64,000 nucleotides of DNA from Paraburkholderia solisilvae (GTDB lineage: Bacteria > Pseudomonadota > Gammaproteobacteria > Burkholderiales > Burkholderiaceae), in contig NZ_CADIKF010000001.1 of assembly GCF_902859875.1 (NCBI RefSeq), positions 124,001 through 188,000 on the forward strand, read 5' to 3'. Made by a program: the position numbers and the translations under genes. Under the pieces are notes generated by a model that worked only from the letters and a program-made list of their open reading frames with translations, had not been told where the DNA came from and made no database searches. Shown piece after piece: positions 26,250 through 34,875 of this stretch. Positions within the stretch are counted from its first letter, which is position 1, and each line of letters opens with the position of its first letter.

Positions 26250-27278
26250 CTATTGCGCGATGGCTGCGCGGCGCGCATTGAGGCTGTCGCGAACCTTGCC
26301 GATGATTTCAAGCGAACGGCGCCGCGCGTCGAGATCGTGGATGAACGAAAGCACCATCACTTCATCTGCATCGGTTTCGTCGATCAACGTCGCAAGCTTC
26401 TGCTCGACTTGCTGTGGGGAGCCGGTAATTGCCGCGCGCACGGCGACGGCGAGACGCGCGCGCTCGTCGTCGCTCGTCAGCGTGTCGAAGTGGCTGACGG
26501 GCGGTGCGAGGCGCATCATCGGTGTTCCGCGCAAACGGCCAAGCGACAGTTGCTGCAGCGACGAAAACAGGAACTGCGCGTCTGCCTCGGTATCCGCCGC
26601 GGTTACCACGCCGGCAATCATCACATACGGCCTGTCGAGCACGGCCGACGGCTGAAAATTCGCGCGATACGCGGCGATCGCGGTGTCGCGCGCATCCGCG
26701 CCGATATGCGTCGCAAACGCAAGCGGCAGCCCGAGCTGCGCACCTTGCTGCGCGGAAAACGGCGATGACGCGAGCACCCAGATCGGCACGTCGAGCCCGG
26801 CGCCGGGCACCGCGCACACCGGTTTTCCGGGCTCGGGCTCGCGAAACAGCGACTGCAGTTCGCGCAGATCATCCGGGAAGCGCTCGCGTGCTTCCGGCGT
26901 CGAACGCAGCACTTTGGCGACATCGTCATGGACGCTGCCGGCCGCGCGGCCGACGCCGAGATCGATACGGCCAGGATAAAGCGATTCGAGTGTGCCGAAC
27001 TGTTCCGCGATCACGAGCGGCGTGTGATTCGGCAGCATCACGCCGCCTGAGCCGACGCGAATCGTCGACGTGCGTCCGGCTATATGACCGATCACGACGG
27101 CCGTCGCCGCGCTCGCGACGGTCTGCGCGCCGTGATGTTCGGCGACCCAGTAGCGTGCGAAGCCGAGCGCTTCGGCCGCGCGGGCCATCTCGACGCTCTG
27201 GTTGAGCGCGTGCGCGGCGGTTTCGCCGGCACGGATCAGCGAGAAGTCGAGCACGGAGAAGGGGACCGGGTTACGCAT
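26250..27278 (-). CDS. LLM class flavin-dependent oxidoreductase (luciferase-like monooxygenase)
   Basis: The 342-aa TIM-barrel protein opens with PFSVLDFSLIRAGETAAHAL and contains ARYWVAEHHGAQTVASAATA, VGSGGVMLPNHTPLVIAEQF and YPGRIDLGVGRAAGS. These are the landmarks of the single-component luciferase-like group also represented by E. coli YhbW. It should use FMNH2 and oxygen, or act as an F420/flavin reductase-like enzyme. AGGAG lies before the ATG at 27278. No partner reductase is adjacent. The natural substrate is unknown. Confidence 0.88.
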   Translation of the reverse strand: MRNPVPFSVLDFSLIRAGETAAHALNQSVEMARAAEALGFARYWVAEHHGAQTVASAATAVVIGHIAGRTSTIRVGSGGVMLPNHTPLVIAEQFGTLESLYPGRIDLGVGRAAGSVHDDVAKVLRSTPEARERFPDDLRELQSLFREPEPGKPVCAVPGAGLDVPIWVLASSPFSAQQGAQLGLPLAFATHIGADARDTAIAAYRANFQPSAVLDRPYVMIAGVVTAADTEADAQFLFSSLQQLSLGRLRGTPMMRLAPPVSHFDTLTSDDERARLAVAVRAAITGSPQQVEQKLATLIDETDADEVMVLSFIHDLDARRRSLEIIGKVRDSLNARRAAIAQ

Positions 27279-27600
27279 CGCGCGTCTCCTGAGAAAAAAC
27301 GCACGAACCGGTGCGCACTGCAGCGAATGTAGTCGCGCGGCACGCGCCGGCGTGCGCATTTGCGAACCGATCATGCGGCGGCGCGAATCGGACGGCACGC
27401 GATGCGTGCGATGCCCGCATGCGGACGGGGTTGCTTACCCGCGGACAACGCTTGCGTGAATAGCGGGCGATGCCGGGTACCGCGGAAACAGATTGGCCCG
27501 GCCGCGCACCCGCCGTACGTTGAGATACATATCCGCTACCTTGCGACATCGGGCGGTGCGACGCGCGTGCGACACTGCATTCCAACCGATGGAGCATCCC
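27279..27600. other. Divergent intergenic region, 322 bp
   Basis: This lies between the starts of the luciferase-like gene (minus) and the GFA gene (plus) and should contain both promoters. I see no clear promoter consensus, palindrome or small gene in it. Confidence 0.5.
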
Positions 27601-27972
27601 GTGACGACCACGACCTATGAAGGATCATGTCATTGCGGCAAGGTCCGGTTCGAGGTCGATACCGACGTCGCGCCCGCGCTGCGCTGCAATTGCAGTCTGT
27701 GCCGGCGCCGCGGCGCGCTGATGACGCCAGTTTTTGCCAGAAGCAATCTCCGTATAATCAGCGGTAGCGACGACCTCGCGGTTTATCAGTTCAACACACG
27801 GGTGGCGAGGCATTTCTTTTGCCGCCATTGCGGTGTTTATCCGTTTCATCAAACGTGGAAGGACCGGGGTCGATGGCGCGCCAATATCGGCTGTCTGCAC
27901 GGAGTAGATCCCTATGCCCTCGACGCGACCGTCAGTGACGGTGCCAGCCTCAGCGTGGTTGACGACGCATGA
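27601..27972 (+). CDS. GFA family protein (glutathione-dependent formaldehyde-activating enzyme fold)
   Basis: The 123-aa protein carries the zinc-binding cysteines of the GFA/CENP-V fold: CHCGKVRFEV at the N-terminus, CNCSLCRRRG in the middle and FFCRHCGVYPF later. The founder enzyme helps glutathione react with formaldehyde, but many members have other or unknown roles, so only the fold is assigned. The GTG at 27601 has GGAG eight bases upstream and is preferred over the ATG at 27589. Its stop overlaps a possible small gene, which leads into the two-component system. Confidence 0.8.
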   Translation: MTTTTYEGSCHCGKVRFEVDTDVAPALRCNCSLCRRRGALMTPVFARSNLRIISGSDDLAVYQFNTRVARHFFCRHCGVYPFHQTWKDRGRWRANIGCLHGVDPYALDATVSDGASLSVVDDA

Positions 27973-28124
27973 ACCGTATCTTTGCAGCGCTTTGCCTGAT
28001 CTTCGGCCTGGCCGCGGCCGAACTTGTCCGTCCGTTGAACTGCGCATGCGCGTACTCCGAAATGGAGACGAAACCGCGCAAAGGCGGCGGGGCGGCTAAA
28101 TGGAAAAAGTCGAGCACGTGCTGA
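27969..28124 (+). CDS. Possible small exported peptide, 51 aa
   Basis: The ATG overlaps the GFA stop (ATGA), so translation could be coupled. The 51-residue product starts with a signal-like stretch MNRIFAALCLIFGLAAAELV, then NCACAYSEMETKPRKGGG, and ends KKSSTC. It overlaps the first 25 bases of the response regulator in another frame. Signal-like sequence, coupling and position support a real gene; the lack of its own ribosome-binding site and the short length argue against it. Confidence 0.35.
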   Translation: MNRIFAALCLIFGLAAAELVRPLNCACAYSEMETKPRKGGGAAKWKKSSTC

Positions 28125-28840
28125 TCGTCGATGACGATCGTGAGATTCGCGAACTGATCGGCGCCTATCTGCAGAAAAATGGCGTGCGGGTTTCGAAGGC
28201 GTCCGGCGGGCGTGAGATGTGGGCCGCGCTGGGTTCCGAGCCGCCGGACATCGTCGTGCTCGATGTGACGCTGCCGGGGGAAAACGGTCTCGCGCTGTGC
28301 CGCGATCTGCGCGCCGGGCAATGGCGCACGATTCCGATTCTGATGCTGACGGCGCTTGGCGATGAAACGGACCGCGTGGTCGGTCTCGAAGTCGGCGCGG
28401 ACGATTACCTCGTCAAGCCGTTTGCGGTTCGCGAACTGCTCGCGCGCATCCGTGCGATCTTACGTCGCTCGCGGATGGTCGCGCCGGGCTTCGAGCACAC
28501 CGCATCGGCGCAGTTTCTGGTGTTCGGCGAATGGAAGCTCGATACGGTAGGCCGCCATCTGCTCGACAGCGAGGGGACGATGGTCGCATTGAGCGGTGCC
28601 GAGTACCGCTTGCTGCGTGTGTTCGTCGATCATCCGCAGCGCGTGCTGACACGCGACCAGTTGTTGAACCTCACGCAAGGCCGGCAGACCGAACCGTTCG
28701 ACCGCTCGATCGACCTGCTCGTCAGCCGCTTGCGTCAGCGGCTCAAAGACGGCGCGAAAGACCCGCGCTACATCAAGACACTGCGCAATGAAGGCTACGT
28801 GTTCTCGGCTGCGGTCGTGCCGCAGGAAGGCAACCAGTGA
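28100..28840 (+). CDS. OmpR-family response regulator
   Basis: 246 aa. The receiver domain has the acidic cluster D11-D13, the phospho-acceptor D55 in VVLDVTLPG, and K106 in the YLVKPF motif. The C-terminal winged helix (about 145-240) has LSGAEYRLLRVFVDHP, FDRSIDLLVSRLRQRL and YIKTLRNEGYVF. It is the output partner of the kinase that follows, with which it overlaps by four bases. It probably activates transcription on phosphorylation; its regulon may include the GFA gene upstream. Confidence 0.92.
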   Translation: MEKVEHVLIVDDDREIRELIGAYLQKNGVRVSKASGGREMWAALGSEPPDIVVLDVTLPGENGLALCRDLRAGQWRTIPILMLTALGDETDRVVGLEVGADDYLVKPFAVRELLARIRAILRRSRMVAPGFEHTASAQFLVFGEWKLDTVGRHLLDSEGTMVALSGAEYRLLRVFVDHPQRVLTRDQLLNLTQGRQTEPFDRSIDLLVSRLRQRLKDGAKDPRYIKTLRNEGYVFSAAVVPQEGNQ

Positions 28841-30168
28841 AGGTATCAACCCTGTTCAGAGGTCCGCGCACATTGTTCCTGCGCCTGACCCTGATCTTTT
28901 TCGCGGGCCTCGCCGTTGCGCAGTTTCTTGCGTTCTGGGCGACGATGTCCGAGCGCAATGACGTGCAGTACACGTTCATGATCAGCAACCTCGAACGTGA
29001 AGTGTCGACGGCGGTCGCGCTGCTCGACCGGCTACCGGCAGCGGAGCGCCCGCAGTGGCTGCCGCGGCTGGTGCGCCGCAACTACAGCTTTCTGCTCGGC
29101 CCGGGCGTGGGCGGTATGCCGCCGGACAGGAAGCTGTCCGAAGAGGTCGGCGCCGCGATCGAGCGCAGCATCGGCGAGCGTTTTCCGGTGTCGGTCAACG
29201 CAGTGCCCGATACGCGCGAACATTTGCAGGCGCATCTGCGCTTGAGCGACGGTTCTCCGCTCACCATCGATATCCAGCCGGTCGCACGGATGCCGCTGTC
29301 GTACTGGCTGCCGGTGGTGCTCGGCGTGCAGCTCGTGGTGATCGCGATCAGCGCATGGTTTGCGGTGCGCCTTGCCACGCGGCCGCTGAACCAGCTCGCG
29401 AAGGCCGCCGACACGCTCGGCCCGGACATGACCGCGACACGGCTGCCGGAAAGCGGGCCGGCTGAAGTGGCGCACGCCGCCAGGGCATTCAACGCGATGC
29501 AGGACCGCATCCGTCAGTACATGAAAGAGCGCATCCAGATACTCGCGGCCATTTCGCATGACCTGCAAACGCCGATCACGCGCATGCGGATTCGCACCGA
29601 CCTGCTCGACGATGAAGGCGAGCGCATCAAGTTCCAGCAGGATCTGACCGAGATGGAAGCGCTGGTGCGCGAAGGCGTCGCGTACGGGCGCACGCTGCAC
29701 GGCGCGGCGGAGGCGCCGCGCCGCATCGATCCGGACGCGTTGCTCGAAAGCCTCGTTTCCGATTATGAAGATGCCGGTGCGAACGTGACGTTCTCGGGTT
29801 GGATCGGTATGCCGATCGTCACGCGGCCGGTTGCGTTGCGTCGCATTCTGGCGAACCTGCTTGACAACGCTGTCAAGTTTTCCGGCGCCGGAGAACTGCA
29901 GACCGAAGTGTCGAAGGACAATCGCATTTCGATCAGCGTGCTCGATCGCGGCCCCGGCATTCCGCAGGATCAACTCGAAGCGGTGTTTCAGCCGTTTTTC
30001 CGGCTCGACGCGGCGGGCCAGCGCACGGGCGGCAGCGGACTCGGTCTGGCGATCGCGAAACAGCTCGCGCTCGCAATGAATGCGACGCTCGAACTGAAGA
30101 ACCGCGCCGGCGGCGGGCTCGAAGCCCGACTGGTGCTTGAAAGGCCGCACCAGGCGAAACCTGCATGA
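28837..30168 (+). CDS. Sensor histidine kinase (EnvZ/OmpR-partner type)
   Basis: 443 aa: a transmembrane helix at about 15-36, a periplasmic loop of about 120 residues, and a second helix at about 155-177. A HAMP domain follows (RLATRPLNQLAKAAD). The dimerisation helix carries the phospho-acceptor H241 in ISHDLQTPITRMR, and the ATPase has the N box NLLDNAVKF, G1 DRGPGIP, F box FQPFFR and G2 GGSGLGLAIAK. All motifs are intact. The periplasmic loop has no named sensor domain. It is translationally coupled to the response regulator. Confidence 0.92.
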   Translation: MKVSTLFRGPRTLFLRLTLIFFAGLAVAQFLAFWATMSERNDVQYTFMISNLEREVSTAVALLDRLPAAERPQWLPRLVRRNYSFLLGPGVGGMPPDRKLSEEVGAAIERSIGERFPVSVNAVPDTREHLQAHLRLSDGSPLTIDIQPVARMPLSYWLPVVLGVQLVVIAISAWFAVRLATRPLNQLAKAADTLGPDMTATRLPESGPAEVAHAARAFNAMQDRIRQYMKERIQILAAISHDLQTPITRMRIRTDLLDDEGERIKFQQDLTEMEALVREGVAYGRTLHGAAEAPRRIDPDALLESLVSDYEDAGANVTFSGWIGMPIVTRPVALRRILANLLDNAVKFSGAGELQTEVSKDNRISISVLDRGPGIPQDQLEAVFQPFFRLDAAGQRTGGSGLGLAIAKQLALAMNATLELKNRAGGGLEARLVLERPHQAKPA

Positions 30169-30330
30169 ACGGGGCGGGAAACGGGCAACGGACGCGCCTT
30201 CTGCTACGCGCGCTGACGCGCCTGCATCAAACGATCATGCCTGCAGCCGCTCGGGCTTGCAGGCATGGCGCGCAATGAATGGCCGTGCATTCTCGGGTCG
30301 ATGCAAAGCCTCGCTGTGAGGCCACGCACG

Positions 30331-30711
30331 TTAGCTGCCGAAGTAGATATTGCAGAAGCTGACCGGTCCGACACATTGCTGCGCGGGCTTCGCATGCGTG
30401 ACCGGCTTGCCGGAATCCGTTCTGCCGTATTCGGACATGCCGCCAACGGAGTCGGCAGCCTGAGCAGCGTTAGCCGCGCTTGCCGGATTCGCCGCACCTT
30501 GTTCAGCAGCGACGTTTGCTTCGGCAACCTGAAAGGCCGCCGGATATTGCGCGTCGCCGGCGGCGTAAGGGTTGGAGCCGGACTGTTCGAGCTGCACCAG
30601 CTCGGCGCGCACTTGTGCACGGGTGAGGCCTTGATTCGCGCTTTGCGCGAAGCTGAGCACAGGAACGGTAACTGCAGCGGCGGCGACGAGGAGGGTGGCG
30701 AGCGTTTTCAT
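30331..30711 (-). CDS. DUF4148 domain-containing exported protein
   Basis: 126 aa with a signal peptide ending SFAQ. The mature part begins with the DUF4148 core LTRAQVRAELVQLEQSGSNP followed by DAQYPAAFQVAEA. An alanine-rich middle leads to the tail CVGPVSFCNIYFGS. The paralogue directly upstream has the same C-terminal signature with the same C-x6-C spacing. DUF4148 proteins are small periplasmic proteins abundant in Burkholderia; their function is unknown. The ATG at 30711 follows AGGA. Confidence 0.82.
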   Translation of the reverse strand: MKTLATLLVAAAAVTVPVLSFAQSANQGLTRAQVRAELVQLEQSGSNPYAAGDAQYPAAFQVAEANVAAEQGAANPASAANAAQAADSVGGMSEYGRTDSGKPVTHAKPAQQCVGPVSFCNIYFGS

Positions 30712-30788
30712 GATGAGGTTCCTATAAATGGGGTGAGCCGTTATTGCGCGACGCGCAGCGGCGCCGCCGGATTCAGACGGGCGGCCGG

Positions 30789-31127
30789 TTAGCTGCCGAA
30801 GTACGTCTGGCAGAAGCTGACCGGGCCGACGCACGTTCCATCAGCCGCCGGCGTGCTGGCGACGCGCCGGCCCGACTGGCTCGTGCCGCTCATGCCGGCG
30901 CCGACACCGCTGTCGTTGCGTTGCTGCATGTTTGCGACCTGCTGCGCGAAGATCGGGCTGACCTGCGGGTAAGACGCGTCGGTAACAAAGCGCGAGCCGT
31001 TGTTCTGCGCTTCGATCAGTTCCTGGCGCACTTCGGCGCGCGTCTTTTCCGCAGCCGACGCACTGTTGACGATGCCGAACGACGTGAAGGCGATCAGTGA
31101 AAGGCCGATAAGCATTTTCGTGTTCAT
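30789..31127 (-). CDS. DUF4148-like exported protein with CVGPVSFC tail
   Basis: 112 aa with a signal peptide ending ASAAE. The core KTRAEVRQELIEAQNNGSRF then DASYPQVSPIFAQQV is a divergent DUF4148 repeat, and the end CVGPVSFCQTYFGS matches the neighbouring paralogue almost exactly. The two genes are tandem, 77 bp apart, and probably arose by duplication. The two cysteines could form a disulfide in the periplasm. Confidence 0.78.
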   Translation of the reverse strand: MNTKMLIGLSLIAFTSFGIVNSASAAEKTRAEVRQELIEAQNNGSRFVTDASYPQVSPIFAQQVANMQQRNDSGVGAGMSGTSQSGRRVASTPAADGTCVGPVSFCQTYFGS

Positions 31128-31440
31128 TTCGAATTCCTAATTAGTTTGAAAAAGATTTGCCGTTTCATCGAGGCGAACACGGCGGGTTAGCGGTTTATTC
31201 CACCTATTCCGATTGCGCCGTAGCACTTGCGCAAGACGTTACGAAGAGCAAAACACCGTATCGTCTGAATTTATTCCCGACTGCACTTCAAGCATCTGAC
31301 TGCTGTGTGCTACGTAGTGACGAACAGGGCGAAACCGTTCTTTATTCCCGTTTTTTTCAACTAAATACATTTCGCATCAGCGCAGCGAGGCGCCGCGGCG
31401 CGCGCGGTCTTCCGCCTGCGCGCCGCGAGGCCTGTCAACA
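31128..31440. other. Intergenic region, 313 bp
   Basis: This lies between the flavin monooxygenase stop and the DUF4148 start, both on the minus strand. It is AT-richer than its surroundings and must hold the DUF4148 promoter. I see no small gene or strong hairpin. Confidence 0.5.
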
Positions 31441-32799
31441 CTACGAAGAGGCGGTCTGCTTTTGCAGCGCCTCGACACGCTGCTGGAACTCCGGCGTGTG
31501 CAGCAGATTGCCCGGTTTGAGCATGTGCCGGACTTCGACCATCAATCGATGCACATCGGCGTCCTCGACCGCGAGCTGGGTGATCGCGGCCTGATAATCG
31601 AGCCGTTGCTGGATATCCGGAATGCGCTCGCCGCGCGTTTTCGGATAAGCGAGGTCGAGCGCGGCGGCGGTCGTCCACGGCGAATTCGCCAATTTTTCGA
31701 TGCCTTCCAGAAATTGCGGGCCAAGTCCGTCGAGCGCTTGCGCGTCGCCGTTCGATGCGGCGAGCAGGCCGTCGAGCAGCACGGCCTCTTTGGCCGCAAT
31801 CGTCATGCCCTGGCCGAACACCGGGTTGATGTTGCAAACGGCGTCGCCGACCGGCAGCAAACCGGCCGGAAAATCGGGGAGGCGCGCGAAGTGCCGGCGG
31901 CGGCTTTCCGGGTAGCCAAAGCGGATCACCGGCGTTTCCCGCTGGCCTTTACGCAGCGCGTCGGCCAGCGTGCGGGTCGGCAGACTGTCGGCGAATGCAA
32001 GAAACGCCGGCTCGTCGACGGGCGGCATATCGCCGTTGCGGCTGGCCAGCACCAGGTCCCAGAGACCGTTTTCGCGCATCGTCAGGTAGCCGCTGCGGCC
32101 GTCCTCGGGCGCCTTGCCGATCGTGACCCCGATTTTGAAGCCGGGTGCGGCGCCGTGTGGAAACGTATAAAGCGTGGACGCATAGGCGACGTCGGCGCCG
32201 ATCACGGTTTCCTCGGGCATCGGGCGGCCGGTGGCCTTCAGGAACGAAAGCGTGGGCATGCCGCGTCCCGATGCGTCGATCACGAGGCTCGCGTCGACCG
32301 TCTCGTGTCTGCCTTCGCGCGTTTCAAGGCATGCACCGATTGCGCGACCGTTCTCATCCGCAACGATTTCGATCACGCGGCTCGCATCGCGCAGCTGAAT
32401 GTTGTCGCGCTTGGCCAGTTGCTCGCGCAACACGGCTTCGAGCATGGGTCTGGAAAGCAGGAAGGTGTGCACGCCCAGTTTGCGGCGAGGCAACGCAGGC
32501 ATGCCTCCCACTTCGAAGTGCGCATCTGCGCCGGCATCCGACGTCTGCGCACCGGCCGCCAGAAGGTGCGTATGGAGTCCGGGGAACAGTTCGGCGAGCG
32601 CAGCCGAACCGCCGGCAAGCAGCCCGTGAAGATGCCTGCCTTGCGGGACGCCCGGTCTTGGACGCACGTCGGCCGGCAGCGGATCGCGCTCGAGCACGAC
32701 GACCTGCCCAAAATGGCGCGCGAGGGCCGCTGCCATGGACAATCCGCCGATACCCGCGCCGATGACGACCGCACGTTGATCCTTCAAACGATGTTTCAT
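31441..32799 (-). CDS. FAD-dependent monooxygenase-like oxidoreductase
   Basis: The 452-aa protein has the N-terminal dinucleotide motif VVIGAGIGGLSMAAALA (about 11-27), RHLHGLLAGG near 55, a middle DASGRGMPT element, and the second FAD motif LLPVGDAVCNINPVFGQGMT. This is the group A flavoprotein hydroxylase / geranylgeranyl reductase-like layout. It probably hydroxylates or reduces an organic substrate in the cytosol. It stands alone, and neither substrate nor pathway is evident. Confidence 0.82.
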   Translation of the reverse strand: MKHRLKDQRAVVIGAGIGGLSMAAALARHFGQVVVLERDPLPADVRPRPGVPQGRHLHGLLAGGSAALAELFPGLHTHLLAAGAQTSDAGADAHFEVGGMPALPRRKLGVHTFLLSRPMLEAVLREQLAKRDNIQLRDASRVIEIVADENGRAIGACLETREGRHETVDASLVIDASGRGMPTLSFLKATGRPMPEETVIGADVAYASTLYTFPHGAAPGFKIGVTIGKAPEDGRSGYLTMRENGLWDLVLASRNGDMPPVDEPAFLAFADSLPTRTLADALRKGQRETPVIRFGYPESRRRHFARLPDFPAGLLPVGDAVCNINPVFGQGMTIAAKEAVLLDGLLAASNGDAQALDGLGPQFLEGIEKLANSPWTTAAALDLAYPKTRGERIPDIQQRLDYQAAITQLAVEDADVHRLMVEVRHMLKPGNLLHTPEFQQRVEALQKQTASS

Positions 32800-33050
32800 T
32801 CCGGCTCCCTGGAGAATGGGCCGATCAGCAAAATGGAGGCCGATCCGCTCAGGGTTGTAACACCCATCGCGCAGGGTTATTCCGCGTGCACGCGCGGCCG
32901 GATGTGCTACGGCATCCTATTTATTGTCATGTATGTGAAAGAAATGCCGTGCAATGAACGTTCGCGCGCAACGTCGATCGGATACGTCGGATAGAATGGT
33001 TTGCTTACATCGGGATATCACCGATGAACGGTGGGGCGTACGAGGCGAAT

Positions 33051-33464
33051 ATGGAAGGTAACTGGAAGTTTCAATTGCGGGTGATCGTGTCTGCGCAACT
33101 GGGTTCGATGTTGCGCGGCGACCCGTCCTGCGCGGCGCACGTTGCGCTGCATGACGTGCTGCGCCGGCATCGCGCGTCGGCGCTGTGTCAGTACGATGTG
33201 TTCGCCGAATACGTGGATGAGGCCGAGCGCCTCGGGCCGGAGCAATATCCGCTGTACGAGTGGACGCGCGACTCGATCGGAAACCCCGAAAAGAAGCCGA
33301 AATACCTCGAAACCTTTGTCGTGTATGTCGAAGACGAAGCAGTCTATGAAGGGCGGATTGCCGATCCGCTGGAGGCCGAACTGGCTGAGCTCGTCGATCA
33401 CGACGAAATCCGCAGCATCTCGCGCGTCGATACCAATCCGGCGAATTACGCAGGAAAACGCTAG
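33051..33464 (+). CDS. Hypothetical protein, 137 aa
   Basis: A soluble protein from the ATG at 33051, chosen because GAGG lies upstream; an in-frame ATG at 33024 would add nine residues. It begins MEGNWKFQLRVIVSAQLG and is rich in acidic residues in its C-terminal half (EAERLGPEQYPLYEWTRDS, ADPLEAELAELVDHDEIRS). No signal peptide, membrane segment or known motif is seen. I do not recognise the family. Confidence 0.55.
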   Translation: MEGNWKFQLRVIVSAQLGSMLRGDPSCAAHVALHDVLRRHRASALCQYDVFAEYVDEAERLGPEQYPLYEWTRDSIGNPEKKPKYLETFVVYVEDEAVYEGRIADPLEAELAELVDHDEIRSISRVDTNPANYAGKR

Positions 33465-33759
33465 CGCCAAAGCGAAGCCGCTTCGCATCCGGTACGTCCG
33501 CTCACCCGGTCGTTCATACTGCAACCGGCGGCCGGGGCCGCATCCGACGATGACCGGAATTGACCCTGATCGGCGCTGGGTCTGCCTTGACGGGCATCGC
33601 GCACGCTGACAGGCTGTCGGTCGGCGCGGATGGCGGACTGCCGCATGTGAAACCTGCGCGACGGTGTTCTACCCCGTGCGCCGGCCTTCCGCACCCGCGC
33701 ACGGACCGCACCGTCCGCGCGCCACGAACGAAAGACAACCTGAATTCCGGAGAACCACA

Positions 33760-34782
33760 ATGAAAGCAGTCGGTTATCACCAGCCCCTCGCCATTACCGA
33801 TCCCAATGCGCTGATCGACCTCGAATTACCGGAGCCGAAGCCCGCCGAGCGCGACCTGATCGTCGAGGTCCGCGCGGTGTCCGTGAACCCGGTCGATACC
33901 AAAGTGCGCAAGAGCCGCAAGGCCGAAGGCGATGTGCCGGTCGTGCTCGGCTGGGATGCGGCGGGCGTCGTGCGCAGCGTCGGGCCGAAGGTCACGCTGT
34001 TCAAGCCGGGCGATCGCGTCTGGTATGCAGGCACGTTGATGCGCCCGGGCACCAATAGCGAGTTGCATGCGGTCGATGAGCGCATCGTCGGGCGCATGCC
34101 GGCGAGTGTCGACTTCGCTTCGGCCGCGTCGCTGCCGCTCACCGCGGTGACCGCGTGGGAAATGCTGTTCGACCGGCTGCAGGTGCCGACCCTCGGCGAT
34201 ACGGCCCGCGGCGGCGCGTTGCTGATCGTCGGCGCGGCGGGTGGCGTCGGTTCGATCATGGTTCAGCTCGCGCGCAAGCTGACGGGGCTGACTGTGATCG
34301 GCACCGCGTCGCGTCCCGCCACGCAGCAGTGGGTGAAGGATCTCGGCGCGCATCATGTGATCGACCACGCGAAGCCGCTCGCCGCGGAAATGGCGCGCAT
34401 CGGCATTCGCGAAGCGCAATATGTCGCGTCGCTCACGCATACCGACCAGCATTTCGCGCAGATCGTCGAGGCGCTCGCGCCGCAGGGCCGGCTCGGCCTG
34501 ATCGACGACCCGGAGATGATCGACGTGCGGCTGCTCAAGCGCAAGAGCGCCTCGCTGCATTGGGAACTGATGTACACGCGCTCGATTTTCGACACGCCCG
34601 ACGTGATCCGGCAACACGACATTCTCTGCAACGTTGCGGACCTGGTCGACAGCGGCATGCTGAAGGCCACCACCGGCGAGCATTTCGGCAAGATCAACGC
34701 GGAGAATCTGCGGCGCGCGCATCAGCTGCTCGAAAGCCATCGTGCGAAGGGAAAGATCGTGCTCGAAGGGTTCGGTCAGTAA
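33760..34782 (+). CDS. Zinc-type alcohol dehydrogenase-like / quinone oxidoreductase (MDR family)
   Basis: 340 aa. The catalytic half has VRAVSVNPVDTKVRKS and LGWDAAGVVRSVGPKVTLFK. The nucleotide-binding half has LLIVGAAGGVGSIMVQLARK and DLGAHHVIDHAKPL. The zinc-ligand residues of true alcohol dehydrogenases are not apparent, so it fits the zinc-free quinone oxidoreductase-like subgroup (adh_fam_1). It reduces quinones or enones with NADPH. GGAGA precedes the ATG. A perfect hairpin follows the stop. Confidence 0.87.
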   Translation: MKAVGYHQPLAITDPNALIDLELPEPKPAERDLIVEVRAVSVNPVDTKVRKSRKAEGDVPVVLGWDAAGVVRSVGPKVTLFKPGDRVWYAGTLMRPGTNSELHAVDERIVGRMPASVDFASAASLPLTAVTAWEMLFDRLQVPTLGDTARGGALLIVGAAGGVGSIMVQLARKLTGLTVIGTASRPATQQWVKDLGAHHVIDHAKPLAAEMARIGIREAQYVASLTHTDQHFAQIVEALAPQGRLGLIDDPEMIDVRLLKRKSASLHWELMYTRSIFDTPDVIRQHDILCNVADLVDSGMLKATTGEHFGKINAENLRRAHQLLESHRAKGKIVLEGFGQ

Positions 34783-34794
34783 CATTACACGCCC

Positions 34795-34828
34795 TCGCCG
34801 CTTCGTTGCGCGTGCAACGAAGCGGCGA
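34795..34828. terminator. Perfect 15-bp stem-loop between convergent genes
   Basis: Arms TCGCCGCTTCGTTGC and GCAACGAAGCGGCGA pair perfectly around a GCGT loop, starting 12 bp after the oxidoreductase stop and 47 bp from the VirK stop. Its position suits a bidirectional terminator. No uridine run follows on either strand. The arm sequence CCGCTTCGTTGC recurs in the hairpin at 40418-40433. Confidence 0.55.
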
Positions 34829-34875
34829 CGCAAGTCAGTTCGCTAAAGCAATCGCGCCCGGCGCGACAATCGCAC

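Noticed and set aside
31441-32799. Flavin-dependent halogenase
   Set aside because: The typical WxWxIP motif of tryptophan halogenases is not visible, so the broader monooxygenase-like call was kept.
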